A stretch of DNA of 64,000 nucleotides from Mesorhizobium loti (GTDB lineage: Bacteria; Pseudomonadota; Alphaproteobacteria; Rhizobiales; Rhizobiaceae). How positions within the stretch are numbered: position 1 is the stretch's first letter; each line of letters begins with the position of its first letter. The DNA is taken from the NCBI RefSeq assembly GCF_003148495.1, contig NZ_QGGH01000006.1, positions 62,001 to 126,000 on the forward strand, given 5' to 3'. The translations under genes and the position numbers were made by a program. The notes under the pieces are model-generated. The model made no database searches and was not told the DNA's origin. It saw nothing but the letters and a program-made list of their open reading frames with translations. This document shows positions 50,297 to 59,072 of the stretch, piece by piece.

Positions 50297-51660
50297 ACGC
50301 CTTCTCGCGTCGTGGCGCCTGTCCGGCCCTGTCGGCGCCGATGCAGACCGGCGACGGCCTGCTGGTGCGGCTCAACCCGGTCGCGGGAGGCCCATCTTCT
50401 GGAGGCCCATCTTCTGGAGGATTGTCGCCGAAGCTTTTGATCGGGATAGCCGAATCCGCTTTGCGGCATGGCAATGGCATCATGGAAGTGACAGCGCGCG
50501 GCAGCCTGCAGATACGCGGGTTGACCCCTCAAAGCGCGCCTCTGTTGGCGACGGAGGTCGATGCGCTTGATATCGCGGTGCGCACAGGCGTGCCGGTCGA
50601 GACCGGGCCGCTGGCCGGCATCGATCCGCAAGAGATCGCCGATCCCCGGCCACTGGCTGAACAGATCAGGGCGGCGCTCGAAGAGGCTGGGCTTGTGCAG
50701 CGCCTAGGACCGAAGGTTTCGATCGTTGTGGACGGCGGCGGGCAACTTGGACTGGATGCAGTGACTGCCGATGTGCGGCTTGCTGCAACGCACACCGATG
50801 CGGGTATCCGGTGGTGGGTGTCTGTCGCGGGTGACGGGCAGAACGCGAGGCCGCTTGTCACGGCGGGAGACGACGCGGCGCGAGACATTGCCGTTGCGGT
50901 GCTGAGGATGGTCGCCGAGAAAGGCCGCGAGGCTCACGCAAGGGATTTGTCGGAGAGACAATTGGCGTCTCTCGCAAGCTGGCATTCTGTGGCGCCCCCC
51001 TCCGGCAGGACAGAGGGGGGCGCCGTAGAGCACTCTCGCCGGCCAATTGGCGTCTTCAATGTACGCCACGCCATCGCCCTCGGCATCGCTCTCCCCTATG
51101 GCAGCATGCCAGCGGACAAGATCATCGCGCTCGCCCAACACGCCCTCACCCTCGGCACGTCAGAAATCCGCCTCGCCCCTGGCCGTGCCCTGCTGTTCCT
51201 CGGTCAACCAACCGCCGCCAACCCATCGCTCCAGCGCACCGCCGCCACCCTCGGCTTCGTCACCTCCCCCGCCGACCCGCGCACGCGCATTGCCGCTTGC
51301 CCTGGCACGCCGGCCTGCGCCTCCGGCCGGATCGCCACGCGCGACATTGCCGAGACGATCGCCGCTGAAAACGCCGACATCCTCGACTTCACGCTGCACG
51401 TTTCCGGATGCGCCAAGGGCTGCGCCCACCCCGGCCCGCTTGCGCTGACGATAGTCGGCGGCGAAAACGGAGCCGGACTTGTCGTGAACGCGACGGCAAA
51501 GGCCCTTCCTGCCGGCTACAGGCCGGGCTATGACGCCGCGCGCGGCATCGGCCGCGTCGCGGCAATGATCCGCAGCACACGATATCAAGGCGAAACCGCC
51601 GCCGCTTGCCTGACAAGGCTCGGGCCGGCCGGTATCGCCGAGGCTTACCGACAGGAATGA
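50293..51660 (+). CDS. cobG: Precorrin-3B synthase
   Basis: A 455-residue nitrite/sulfite-reductase-like iron-sulfur enzyme that contracts the ring precursor with O2 in the aerobic pathway. The [4Fe-4S] ligands are C335, C341 (CPGTPACASG) and C372, C376 (SGCAKGCAHPGP). Two oddities are seen: a GGPSSGGPSSGG tandem near residue 32, and a palindrome-encoded VAPPSGRTEGGA at 233-244 before PIGVF. Both lie in loops between conserved segments. The start overlaps the cobN stop (ATGA) and the stop overlaps cobH. Confidence 0.9.
   Translation: MNAFSRRGACPALSAPMQTGDGLLVRLNPVAGGPSSGGPSSGGLSPKLLIGIAESALRHGNGIMEVTARGSLQIRGLTPQSAPLLATEVDALDIAVRTGVPVETGPLAGIDPQEIADPRPLAEQIRAALEEAGLVQRLGPKVSIVVDGGGQLGLDAVTADVRLAATHTDAGIRWWVSVAGDGQNARPLVTAGDDAARDIAVAVLRMVAEKGREAHARDLSERQLASLASWHSVAPPSGRTEGGAVEHSRRPIGVFNVRHAIALGIALPYGSMPADKIIALAQHALTLGTSEIRLAPGRALLFLGQPTAANPSLQRTAATLGFVTSPADPRTRIAACPGTPACASGRIATRDIAETIAAENADILDFTLHVSGCAKGCAHPGPLALTIVGGENGAGLVVNATAKALPAGYRPGYDAARGIGRVAAMIRSTRYQGETAAACLTRLGPAGIAEAYRQE
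50386..50421. repeat. 15-bp tandem repeat in cobG coding sequence
   Basis: GGAGGCCCATCTTCT occurs at 50386-50400 and 50401-50415 exactly, followed by a partial third copy (GGAGGA). It encodes GGPSS twice. A length change of one unit keeps frame. Confidence 0.9.
50991..51024. repeat. Palindrome within cobG
   Basis: GGCGCCCCCCTC (50991-51002) and GAGGGGGGCGCC (51013-51024) are perfect inverted arms around a CGGCAGGACA loop. The 12-mer CAATTGGCGTCT occurs on both sides, at 50959-50970 and 51044-51055. This is a different repeat family from the one in cobN. Confidence 0.85.
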
Positions 51661-52295
51661 GCATGGCCGCCTACGACTATATCCATGACGGTACGGCGAT
51701 CTATGAGCGCTCCTTCGCCATCATTCGCGCCGAGGCCGATCTGTCGCGCTTCTCCGAAGCCGAGGCCGATGTCGCCATCCGCATGATCCATGCCTGCGGC
51801 CAGGTCGAAGCATCAAGTCATTTTGTCTTCTCCAGCGATTTCGTTACCGCCGCCCGCGCCGCTTTGGCGGCTGGTGCGCCGATCTTCTGCGACGCGGAAA
51901 TGGTCTCGCACGGCGTCACCCGCGCCAGGCTGCCGGCGAGCAATGAGGTGATCTGCACCTTGCGCGACCCGCGCACGCACGACATCGCCAGGGAGATCGG
52001 CAACACCCGTTCGGCCGCCGCGATCGACCTGTGGGGCGAGCGCATGGCGGGGGCAGTGGTCGCCATCGGCAATGCACCGACCGCACTGTTCTATCTGCTG
52101 GAAAAACTGCGCGACGGCGCGCCCAAGCCGGCGGCCATCATCGGCATGCCGGTCGGCTTCGTCGGTGCTGCCGAATCGAAGGATGCGCTGGCCGAGAATT
52201 CCTATGGCGTGCCCTATGCCGTCGTGCGCGGCAGGCTCGGCGGCAGCGCCATGACCGCCGCCGCGCTCAATTCATTGGCGAGGCCGGGCCTGTGA
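51657..52295 (+). CDS. cobH: Precorrin-8X methylmutase
   Basis: A 212-residue enzyme that moves a methyl group from C-11 to C-12, forming hydrogenobyrinic acid. The active-site His lies in RMIHACGQVE (about 43), and DAEMVSHGVTRARLP with GMPVGFVGAAESKDAL are family signatures. The ATG at 51657 overlaps the cobG stop; the ATG at 51663 has the better spaced AGGA and may be the real start. The stop overlaps the GTG start of cobI. Confidence 0.94.
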   Translation: MSMAAYDYIHDGTAIYERSFAIIRAEADLSRFSEAEADVAIRMIHACGQVEASSHFVFSSDFVTAARAALAAGAPIFCDAEMVSHGVTRARLPASNEVICTLRDPRTHDIAREIGNTRSAAAIDLWGERMAGAVVAIGNAPTALFYLLEKLRDGAPKPAAIIGMPVGFVGAAESKDALAENSYGVPYAVVRGRLGGSAMTAAALNSLARPGL

Positions 52296-53050
52296 ATGCC
52301 CTTCTCAAAGGTCGTCTCGTTGGCGTCGGCACCGGTCCCGGCGACCCCGAACTGCTGACGCTGAAGGCCGCGCGAGCCTTGTCGGAAGCCGATGTCGTGG
52401 CTTATTTCGCCAAGCGCGGCAACAACAGCAACGCGCGCGCCATCGTCGAAGCGCGCTTCCGGCCGGACATGCAGGAATTGCCGCTGCTCTATCCCGTCAC
52501 CACCGAAATCGACAAGGACCACGACGACTACCGCTCGCAGATCACGGCTTTCTACGAGGAGTCGGCCGAGAAGGTCGCCGAACATCTCCAGGCAGGCAAA
52601 ACGGTTGCCGTGCTGTCGGAAGGCGACCCGCTTTTCTACGGCTCCTACATGCACCTGCATGTGCGGCTCGCCCATCGCTTCCCGACAGAGGTCATTCCCG
52701 GCGTAACTGCCATGTCCGGCTGCTGGTCGCAGACTGGTGTCCCTATCGTCCAGGGCGACGACGTGTTGACCGTGCTGCCCGGCACGATGAGCGAGTTCGA
52801 GCTGACGCGCCGGTTGGCGGATACCGATGCCGCCGTCATCATGAAGGTCGGCCGCAACCTACCCAAGATCCGGCGGGCGCTGGAAGCCACCGGCAAGCTG
52901 ACACGCGCCGTGTATGTCGAACGCGGCACCATGGCCGGCAGCGTCTCGATGAAGCTTGCCGACAAAAAGGACGACAAGGCGCCCTATTTCGCCATCGTGC
53001 TGGTCGCCGGCTGGTCCGGCCGCCCCGGGGCTTTGGGAGCGCAAGCATGA
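52292..53050 (+). CDS. cobI: Precorrin-2 C20-methyltransferase
   Basis: A 252-residue SAM-dependent tetrapyrrole methylase. The N-terminal GVGTGPGDPELLTLKAARAL is the SAM loop, and SEGDPLFYGSYMHLHVRL and VIPGVTAMSGCWSQTG are typical of CobI/CbiL. The start is the GTG at 52292, overlapping the cobH stop (GTGA). It overlaps cobJ by four bases. Confidence 0.95.
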   Translation: MNALLKGRLVGVGTGPGDPELLTLKAARALSEADVVAYFAKRGNNSNARAIVEARFRPDMQELPLLYPVTTEIDKDHDDYRSQITAFYEESAEKVAEHLQAGKTVAVLSEGDPLFYGSYMHLHVRLAHRFPTEVIPGVTAMSGCWSQTGVPIVQGDDVLTVLPGTMSEFELTRRLADTDAAVIMKVGRNLPKIRRALEATGKLTRAVYVERGTMAGSVSMKLADKKDDKAPYFAIVLVAGWSGRPGALGAQA

Positions 53051-53811
53051 GCGGCCGTCTCACCGTCATCGGGCTTGGCCCCGGCAACGCCGATCAGGTC
53101 ACCCCGGAAGCCAGCCGCGCCGTCACCGAAGCCAAATTCTTTTACGGCTACAAACCCTATCTTGACCGGCTGGAGTTGCGCCCGGATCAGACCCGCGTCG
53201 CCTCCGACAACCGCGAGGAACTCGCCCGCTCCAAGGACGCCTTGACCAAGGCTGCCGAGGGCCATGACGTCGCTGTCGTCTCCGGCGGCGATCCCGGTGT
53301 CTTCGCCATGGCGGCCGCCGTCTGCGAGGCGATCGAAGCCGGCCCGGCCGAATGGCGTGCCGTCGATGTCGCCGTCGTGCCCGGCATCACCGCCATGCTT
53401 GCGGTTGCCGCTCGCATCGGCGCGCCGCTCGGCCATGATTTCTGCGCCATCTCGCTGTCCGACAATCTGAAGCCCTGGGAACTGATCGAGCTGCGCCTGC
53501 TGGCGGCGGCCGGCGCCGGCTTCGTCATCGCGCTCTACAATCCGATCAGCAAGGCGCGCCCCTGGCAGCTTGGCCGCGCCTTCGAGTGCCTGGCCGCAAT
53601 CCTGCCAGGCACCACGCCGGTGATTTTCGGCCGCGCCGCCGGCCGTCCCGACGAGCGCATAGAGGTCTATCTGCTGGCCGATGTCGAGGCTGAGAAGGCC
53701 GACATGGCGACCTGCATCATCATCGGCTCGCCGGAAACCCGGATCATCAAGCGCGGCGAAAAGCCGGCGCTGGTCTACACGCCGCGCTCGTCGACGGGAC
53801 GGACAAAATGA
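53047..53811 (+). CDS. cobJ: Precorrin-3B C17-methyltransferase
   Basis: A 254-residue tetrapyrrole methylase that methylates C-17 and closes the contracted ring. VIGLGPGNADQVTPEA is the SAM loop, FFYGYKPYLDRL and SGGDPGVFAMAAAVCEAI are diagnostic, and LYNPISKARPWQL follows. Its 3' end overlaps the convergent cobK by 37 bp. Confidence 0.95.
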   Translation: MSGRLTVIGLGPGNADQVTPEASRAVTEAKFFYGYKPYLDRLELRPDQTRVASDNREELARSKDALTKAAEGHDVAVVSGGDPGVFAMAAAVCEAIEAGPAEWRAVDVAVVPGITAMLAVAARIGAPLGHDFCAISLSDNLKPWELIELRLLAAAGAGFVIALYNPISKARPWQLGRAFECLAAILPGTTPVIFGRAAGRPDERIEVYLLADVEAEKADMATCIIIGSPETRIIKRGEKPALVYTPRSSTGRTK

Positions 53812-54557
53812 TCGACCCCAAGTTGATCAACAATGGCGGCCAGCGCTTCGACGGTTTCAGCCGAGTTAACATCCGGCAGCGCCGGCCTGCGCACCATCAC
53901 CACCTCGATGCCAAGCGCCCGCGCCGCGGCAATCTTGCCGTAGGTTGCCTCGCCTCCGCTGTTCTTGGATACGACGACATCGATGCGATGCTTTTCGAGC
54001 AGCGCGCGTTCCTCCGCCTCGCGAAACGGGCCACGGGCCAACAGATATTCAGCATCGGGCACGGCCAGCTTCGGCTCGACGGGATCGACGCTGCGGATGA
54101 GATAATGATGCTGCGGTGCTGCCTCGAAGGCAGCGACCTCTTGCCGGCCCAATGCCAGGAAGACATGGCGCGGCGCCGGTCCAAGCGCGTGCGCGGCATA
54201 GCCAAACGTATCGACCTGCGTCCAGCGGTCGCCTTCGACAGGCTCCCAGCCGGGGCGTCGCAGGGCAAGGATCGGTACACCGGCGACGCGCGCGGCTTGC
54301 GCGGCATTGGCGGAGATTCGCGCCGCATAGGGATGCGTGGCGTCGATCAGCAGATCTGTGCCCGTCTCCCTGAGATAGACGGCCAACCCATCGGCACCGC
54401 CAAAGCCTCCGGTCCGCATCGGCACGCCTTGCGCGACCGGATTTTCGGTGCGGCCAGCCAACGAAAGCATGACCGAGCAATCGGCACGCGCCGCCAGTTT
54501 TCCGGCCAGTTGCCGGGCTTCCGTGGTGCCGCCAAGGATCAGAATGCGGTGGGTCAT
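53775..54557 (-). CDS. cobK: Precorrin-6A reductase
   Basis: A 260-residue NADPH-dependent reductase acting on precorrin-6A. ILGGTTEARQLAGKLA at the start, DATHPYAARISANAAQAA (about 92-109), and SKNSGGEATYGKIAAARALG are family blocks. It is the only gene of the cob cluster on the minus strand. It overlaps cobJ tail-to-tail by 37 bp and its start lies one base from the cobL start, so transcripts of the main operon run antisense through it. The ATG at 54555-54557 or the adjacent 54558-54560 is the start. Confidence 0.94.
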   Translation of the reverse strand: MTHRILILGGTTEARQLAGKLAARADCSVMLSLAGRTENPVAQGVPMRTGGFGGADGLAVYLRETGTDLLIDATHPYAARISANAAQAARVAGVPILALRRPGWEPVEGDRWTQVDTFGYAAHALGPAPRHVFLALGRQEVAAFEAAPQHHYLIRSVDPVEPKLAVPDAEYLLARGPFREAEERALLEKHRIDVVVSKNSGGEATYGKIAAARALGIEVVMVRRPALPDVNSAETVEALAAIVDQLGVDHFVRPVDERGV

Positions 54558-54558
54558 C

Positions 54559-55800
54559 ATGCCTGCTAAGGGTCCGCGCGGCGCCAAGCTCAACTCAAGA
54601 TGGCTCACCATCATCGGTATCGGCGAGGACGGTTTAGCGGGTCTCGGCGACGAGGCCAAGCGACTGATTGCCCAGGCGGAAGTCATCTTCGGTGGCAAGC
54701 GGCACCTCGCCCTTGTCGCCTCCTTCGCCAAGGGCGAGCCGCGCCCCTGGCCGGTTCCTTTCGACGCCGAGATGGCTGACGTGCTGGCGCTTGCCGGCAG
54801 GCGCGTCTGCGTGCTCGCCTCGGGCGATCCGTTCTTCCACGGCGTCGGCGCCACCCTCGCCCGCAAGGTCAAGCCACAGGAGATGCATGTCATCCCCGCG
54901 CCGTCAGCCGTTTCGCTGGCGGTCGCCCGGCTCGGCTGGGCACTGCAGGACACCGAAACCGTTTCGCTGCATGGCCGGCCGCTCGACCTGATCCGGCCGC
55001 TACTGCAGCCAAACGCCCGTATCCTGGCGCTGACGTCTGACGCCGAAGCCCCTGCGGCGATCGCCCGCCTGCTCACCGAACTCGACTTCGGCGCCTCGCG
55101 GCTGACGATCCTGGAGGCGCTGGGCGGGTCAAACGAGAGCCGGCGCACGGCCCGCGCCGACGCCTTCGATCTCGAAAACATCAATCCACTCAACGTGTTG
55201 GCGGTCGAAGTTGAGTCCGGCCCGGATGCGCGCGTCCTGCCGCTCACGGTTGGCCTTGCCGATCATCTGTTCGATCATGACGGCCAGATCACCAAGCGCG
55301 AAATCCGCGCGATCACCCTGTCGGCACTGGCGCCGAGGCGCGGCGAATTGCTGTGGGACATCGGCGCCGGCTCCGGTTCCATCGGCATCGAATGGATGCT
55401 GGCCCACCCCTCGATGCGCACTATTGCCATCGAGGCCGATCCGATCCGCGCCGCCCGCATTGGCCGCAACGCCGCCGCCTGCGGCGTTCCCGGCCTTGTC
55501 GTGGTGGAGGGCAGCGCCCCCAAGGGGCTGGCCAAGCTGGACACGCCTGACGCGATCTTCATTGGCGGCGGCGGCAGCGATGCCGGCGTCTTGAACGCTG
55601 CCGTCAAGGCCCTGCGCCCTGGCGGCCGTCTTGTGGCCAACGCGGTGACGCTGGAGATGGAAACCTTGCTTCTTGCCCGCCATGTCTCGCTTGGCGGCGA
55701 TCTCACCCGGATAAACATCTCCCGCGCGTCGCCGGTCGGCGCGATGCAGGCCTGGCGGCCGGCCATGCCGGTCACCCAATGGAGCTGGGTGAAGCCATGA
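54559..55800 (+). CDS. cobL: Precorrin-6Y C5,15-methyltransferase (decarboxylating)
   Basis: A 413-residue fusion of two methyltransferases. The N-terminal CbiE-like domain (15-220) has TIIGIGEDGLAGL and ASGDPFFHGVGATL. The C-terminal CbiT-like domain (about 240-400) has the SAM site LLWDIGAGSGSIGIEWM (264-280). Together they methylate C-5 and C-15 and decarboxylate the acetate side chain. The ATG at 54559 gives a start back to back with cobK, so no separate promoter fits. The stop overlaps cobE. Confidence 0.95.
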   Translation: MPAKGPRGAKLNSRWLTIIGIGEDGLAGLGDEAKRLIAQAEVIFGGKRHLALVASFAKGEPRPWPVPFDAEMADVLALAGRRVCVLASGDPFFHGVGATLARKVKPQEMHVIPAPSAVSLAVARLGWALQDTETVSLHGRPLDLIRPLLQPNARILALTSDAEAPAAIARLLTELDFGASRLTILEALGGSNESRRTARADAFDLENINPLNVLAVEVESGPDARVLPLTVGLADHLFDHDGQITKREIRAITLSALAPRRGELLWDIGAGSGSIGIEWMLAHPSMRTIAIEADPIRAARIGRNAAACGVPGLVVVEGSAPKGLAKLDTPDAIFIGGGGSDAGVLNAAVKALRPGGRLVANAVTLEMETLLLARHVSLGGDLTRINISRASPVGAMQAWRPAMPVTQWSWVKP

Positions 55801-56183
55801 TGGTCGTGGGCATAGGCTGCCGAAAGGGCGTGAGCGTCGAGGATGTGCTTGCGGCGATCGAGACCGCGCTCGAAGCGCATGGCATGACGATGACGGCTCT
55901 TTCGGCACTGGCGACTGCCGCGCTCAAGAAGGATGAAGAAGCGATCTCTGCCGCTGGCCGCGTGCTGAGTCTTCCGGTCATCGTCGTCGATGACGCCACG
56001 CTTCAGGCCGCCTCGTCGGACACGCTCAGCCATTCCGACCTCTCGCAGGATGTTGCCGGCACGCCATCGGTTTCCGAGGCATCCGCCCTTGCCGTCGCCG
56101 GCAAAGGCGCCAGGCTGCTCGGCCCTCGCACGGTGCTCGGCCCGGTCACCTGCGCCATCGCCATCAGCGGAGATGCGCCATGA
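55797..56183 (+). CDS. cobE: CobE/CbiG C-terminal-like protein
   Basis: A 128-residue protein of the CbiG_C/CobE fold. GIGCRKGVSVEDVLAAIETAL and an ATAALKKDEEAISAAGRVLS block are typical, with a VAGTPSVSEASALAVAGKG segment near the end. CobE is required in the aerobic pathway but its reaction is not established. It overlaps cobL (ATGA) and cobM (ATGA). Confidence 0.9.
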   Translation: MMVVGIGCRKGVSVEDVLAAIETALEAHGMTMTALSALATAALKKDEEAISAAGRVLSLPVIVVDDATLQAASSDTLSHSDLSQDVAGTPSVSEASALAVAGKGARLLGPRTVLGPVTCAIAISGDAP

Positions 56184-56944
56184 CCGTTCATTTCATCGGC
56201 GCCGGTCCGGGTGCTGCCGACCTCATCACGCTGCGCGGCGCCAGGCTGCTGGCGAGCTGCCCAGTCTGCCTCCACGCCGGATCGATCGTCGCGCCCGAAT
56301 TGCTGCAGCACTGCGCGCCGGGGACAAAACTGATCGACACCGCACCGATGTCGCTTGACGAAATCGAGGCCGCCTATCTCGAGGCCCACAAGGCGGGCCA
56401 TGATGTCGCCCGCCTGCATTCCGGAGACCTGTCGGTGTGGAGCGCCGTTGCCGAACAGATCCGGCGGCTGGAAAAGCACGGCATTCCCTACACGCTGACG
56501 CCGGGCGTCCCCTCCTTCGCCGCTGCCGCCGCCGCACTTCGTCGCGAACTGACCATTCCGGAAGTCGCGCAAAGCCTGGTGCTGACCCGCATTTCCGGGC
56601 GCGCATCAAAAATGCCGCCCGGCGAAACGCTGGCCGGCTTCGGCCGCACCGGCGCCACGCTGGCCATTCATCTGGCCATCCACGCCATCGACCGCGTCGT
56701 CGCCGAACTGACACCGCACTATGGCGGCGATTGCCCGGTGGCGATCGTCTTCCGCGCCTCCTGGCCAGACGAACGCGTATTGACCGGCACGCTGGCGACC
56801 ATCCAAGCGCTGCTCGCCGCCGATCCGATGGAGCGCACGGCGATCATCTTCGTCGGCCGCTCGCTGGCGGCGGAAGGTTTTGGCGAGAGTTCATTGTACG
56901 ACGCCCATTACCAACGGCGTTTTCGCGGACGGGACGGATTGTGA
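56180..56944 (+). CDS. cobM: Precorrin-4 C11-methyltransferase
   Basis: A 254-residue tetrapyrrole methylase for C-11. HFIGAGPGAADLITLRGARL is the SAM loop, and LHSGDLSVWSAVAEQIRRL and TPGVPSFAAAAAALRREL are CobM/CbiF signatures. The stop codon overlaps the GTG start of cobA. Confidence 0.95.
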   Translation: MTVHFIGAGPGAADLITLRGARLLASCPVCLHAGSIVAPELLQHCAPGTKLIDTAPMSLDEIEAAYLEAHKAGHDVARLHSGDLSVWSAVAEQIRRLEKHGIPYTLTPGVPSFAAAAAALRRELTIPEVAQSLVLTRISGRASKMPPGETLAGFGRTGATLAIHLAIHAIDRVVAELTPHYGGDCPVAIVFRASWPDERVLTGTLATIQALLAADPMERTAIIFVGRSLAAEGFGESSLYDAHYQRRFRGRDGL

Positions 56945-57759
56945 GCGGCAGCACCAAAAACACCGGCGAAAACGCCACGCTCGAACAGGCTTTGTCCCGG
57001 CTGAATTTCAAGCCGCGCCGCCTGGACCCGGGCCACGTCTGGCTGGCCGGCGCCGGCCCCGGCGACCCCGGCTGCCTGACCCTGGAAGTGTTGGCGGCGT
57101 TGGCCGAAGCGGATGCATTGGTCTACGACGCGCTGGTCTCATCGGATGTCGTCGCCGTTGCTGAAAATGCCGAGCTTTTCTTTGCCGGCAAGCGCGGCGG
57201 AAAACCGTCGATGAAACAGGACGACATCACTGCATTGCTGGTGCGGCTGGCGCGCGACGGCCGCCGCGTCGTCAGGCTGAAGGGCGGCGACCCCTATATT
57301 TTCGGCCGTGGCGGCGAAGAAGCCCTGGCGCTGGCGCGTGAAAATATCCCGTTCCGCGTCCTGCCCGGCCTGACCTCGGGCCTCAGCGCGCTGGCCGCGA
57401 CCGGCATCCCGGCCACCATGCGCGGCATCAACAAGGCGGTGATCCTGGCGACAGGCCACGCAGCCGGCACCGATGACGATCTCGACTGGGCAACAATCGC
57501 CCGTACCGGCCAGCCTGTCGTCGTCTATATGGGCATGGCGAACCTGCCCTTGATCGCCGCGGCACTGCTCGACGGCGGGTTGGCGCCGTCAACACCGGCG
57601 GCAGTGATCGTCGCTGCGACGACGCCGCAGGAACGAACCGTCGTCGCCACGCTCGCCACCATTGCCGAGGAAGCGGCCACCGCCGGTCTTGCCTCGCCGG
57701 CGCTGATCGTCGTCGGCGGCATCGTCGCCATGCGCGCGGCACTGGTGGGGGAAGCATGA
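56941..57759 (+). CDS. cobA: Uroporphyrinogen-III C-methyltransferase
   Basis: A 272-residue enzyme that adds methyl groups at C-2 and C-7, the entry step to corrinoids and siroheme. VWLAGAGPGDPGCLTLEVL, DALVYDALVS and VRLKGGDPYIFGRGGEEAL are the family's motifs. It is a stand-alone methylase, not a CysG fusion. The start is the GTG at 56941, overlapping the cobM stop. About 25 non-conserved residues precede the core. An overlap with cobB follows. Confidence 0.95.
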   Translation: MSGSTKNTGENATLEQALSRLNFKPRRLDPGHVWLAGAGPGDPGCLTLEVLAALAEADALVYDALVSSDVVAVAENAELFFAGKRGGKPSMKQDDITALLVRLARDGRRVVRLKGGDPYIFGRGGEEALALARENIPFRVLPGLTSGLSALAATGIPATMRGINKAVILATGHAAGTDDDLDWATIARTGQPVVVYMGMANLPLIAAALLDGGLAPSTPAAVIVAATTPQERTVVATLATIAEEAATAGLASPALIVVGGIVAMRAALVGEA

Positions 57760-59069
57760 CCGCCCGCGCCATCATCATCGGCGCGCCGCGCTCGGGCTCC
57801 GGCAAGACCAGCGTGACCATCGGCATCCTGCGCGCGCTCGCCCGGCGCGGGCTGAAAGTACGCGGCGCCAAATCCGGCCCCGACTATATCGACCCCGGCT
57901 TCCACACCGCCGCCACGGGCCTGTCCGGCGTCAACCTCGACAGCTGGGCGATGCCGCCATCCCTCCTCAACGCGCTGGCAGCGCAAGCCGCCGGTGACAC
58001 CGATTTCGTCATCCTCGAAAGCGCCATGGGCCTGTTCGACGGCATTCCGGCCTCGCCAGGCCGCACCGGTTCGGCGGCCGACCTGGCGCGGCTCTATGGC
58101 TTGCCGGTGCTGCTGGTTCTCGACGTCTCCGGCCAGTCGACCACCGCAGCCGCCGTCGCCAAGGGTTTTGCCACCTACGATCCTGATGTGCGCATGGCCG
58201 GTGTCGTGCTCAATCGGCTGGGCAGTGAGCGGCACCGCAAGCTGTGCAGCGAGGCCATCGAGGCGATCGGCCTGCCGGTCGTCGGCGCCATCCTGCGCGA
58301 TCCCACGCTCAATTTGCCGGAGCGCCATCTCGGCCTCGTTCAGGCCGGCGAATATGACGACCTGATGGCGCATCTCGACCGGCTGGCCGACATGGCGGAA
58401 AGGTCGCTCGACCTCGATGCGATCATGGCCCTGGCGACGCCCCTCACCCCGGCGTCTGGCGGCTTTGCTGACGCGCTAGCGCCGCCCGGTCAGCGCATCG
58501 CGCTGGCCGAGGATGCCGCCTTCACCTTCCTCTACCCGCATGTCGCCGCCTACTGGCGCAAAGCCGGTGCCGAAATCGTCCCGTTCTCGCCGCTCGCCGA
58601 CGAGGCACCCGACGCGGATTGCGATGTCTGCTGGGTGCCCGGCGGCTATCCCGAGCTTCACGCCGGCCGGCTCGCTGCAGCGGAGACTTTCAAAGCCGGA
58701 ATGGCAAGATTTGCGGCGAAGAAGCCCATCCATGGCGAGTGCGGTGGTTTCATGGTGCTGGGCGAAGCCCTGGAGGATGCGTCAGGCGAAACGCATGCGA
58801 TGCTCGGCCTGCTCGGCCATTCCACCAGCTTCGCCAAGCGCAAGATGAACCTCGGCTATCGCGAGGCGCGACTGCGTGCCGATTGCCCGCTGGGCTCAGC
58901 TGGTGCACTGATCCGTGGCCACGAATTCCACTATGCGCAGATGACCTCTACCGGTAATGACGAGCCGCTGGCCGACCTTGCCGATGGTCAGGGCAATCCG
59001 ATCGGCGCCTCGGGCTACCGGCGCGGCCATGTCAGCGGCACCTTCTTCCATGCGATTGCGAGGGGCTAG
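57756..59069 (+). CDS. cobB: Hydrogenobyrinic acid a,c-diamide synthase
   Basis: A 437-residue ATP- and glutamine-dependent amidase. The N-terminal dethiobiotin-synthase-like domain has GAPRSGSGKTS (9-19), and the C-terminal class I glutamine amidotransferase domain has its nucleophile at C329 (HGECGGFMVLG) with a late HVSGTFFH His. It makes the a,c-diamide that CobNST metallates. It overlaps cobA by four bases and ends three bases before cobV. Confidence 0.95.
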   Translation: MTARAIIIGAPRSGSGKTSVTIGILRALARRGLKVRGAKSGPDYIDPGFHTAATGLSGVNLDSWAMPPSLLNALAAQAAGDTDFVILESAMGLFDGIPASPGRTGSAADLARLYGLPVLLVLDVSGQSTTAAAVAKGFATYDPDVRMAGVVLNRLGSERHRKLCSEAIEAIGLPVVGAILRDPTLNLPERHLGLVQAGEYDDLMAHLDRLADMAERSLDLDAIMALATPLTPASGGFADALAPPGQRIALAEDAAFTFLYPHVAAYWRKAGAEIVPFSPLADEAPDADCDVCWVPGGYPELHAGRLAAAETFKAGMARFAAKKPIHGECGGFMVLGEALEDASGETHAMLGLLGHSTSFAKRKMNLGYREARLRADCPLGSAGALIRGHEFHYAQMTSTGNDEPLADLADGQGNPIGASGYRRGHVSGTFFHAIARG

Positions 59070-59072
59070 AGC

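Noticed and set aside
53775..55247. 490-codon version of cobK
   Set aside because: The upstream 230 codons are antisense to cobL and Ser/Arg-rich; the conserved start is at 54557.
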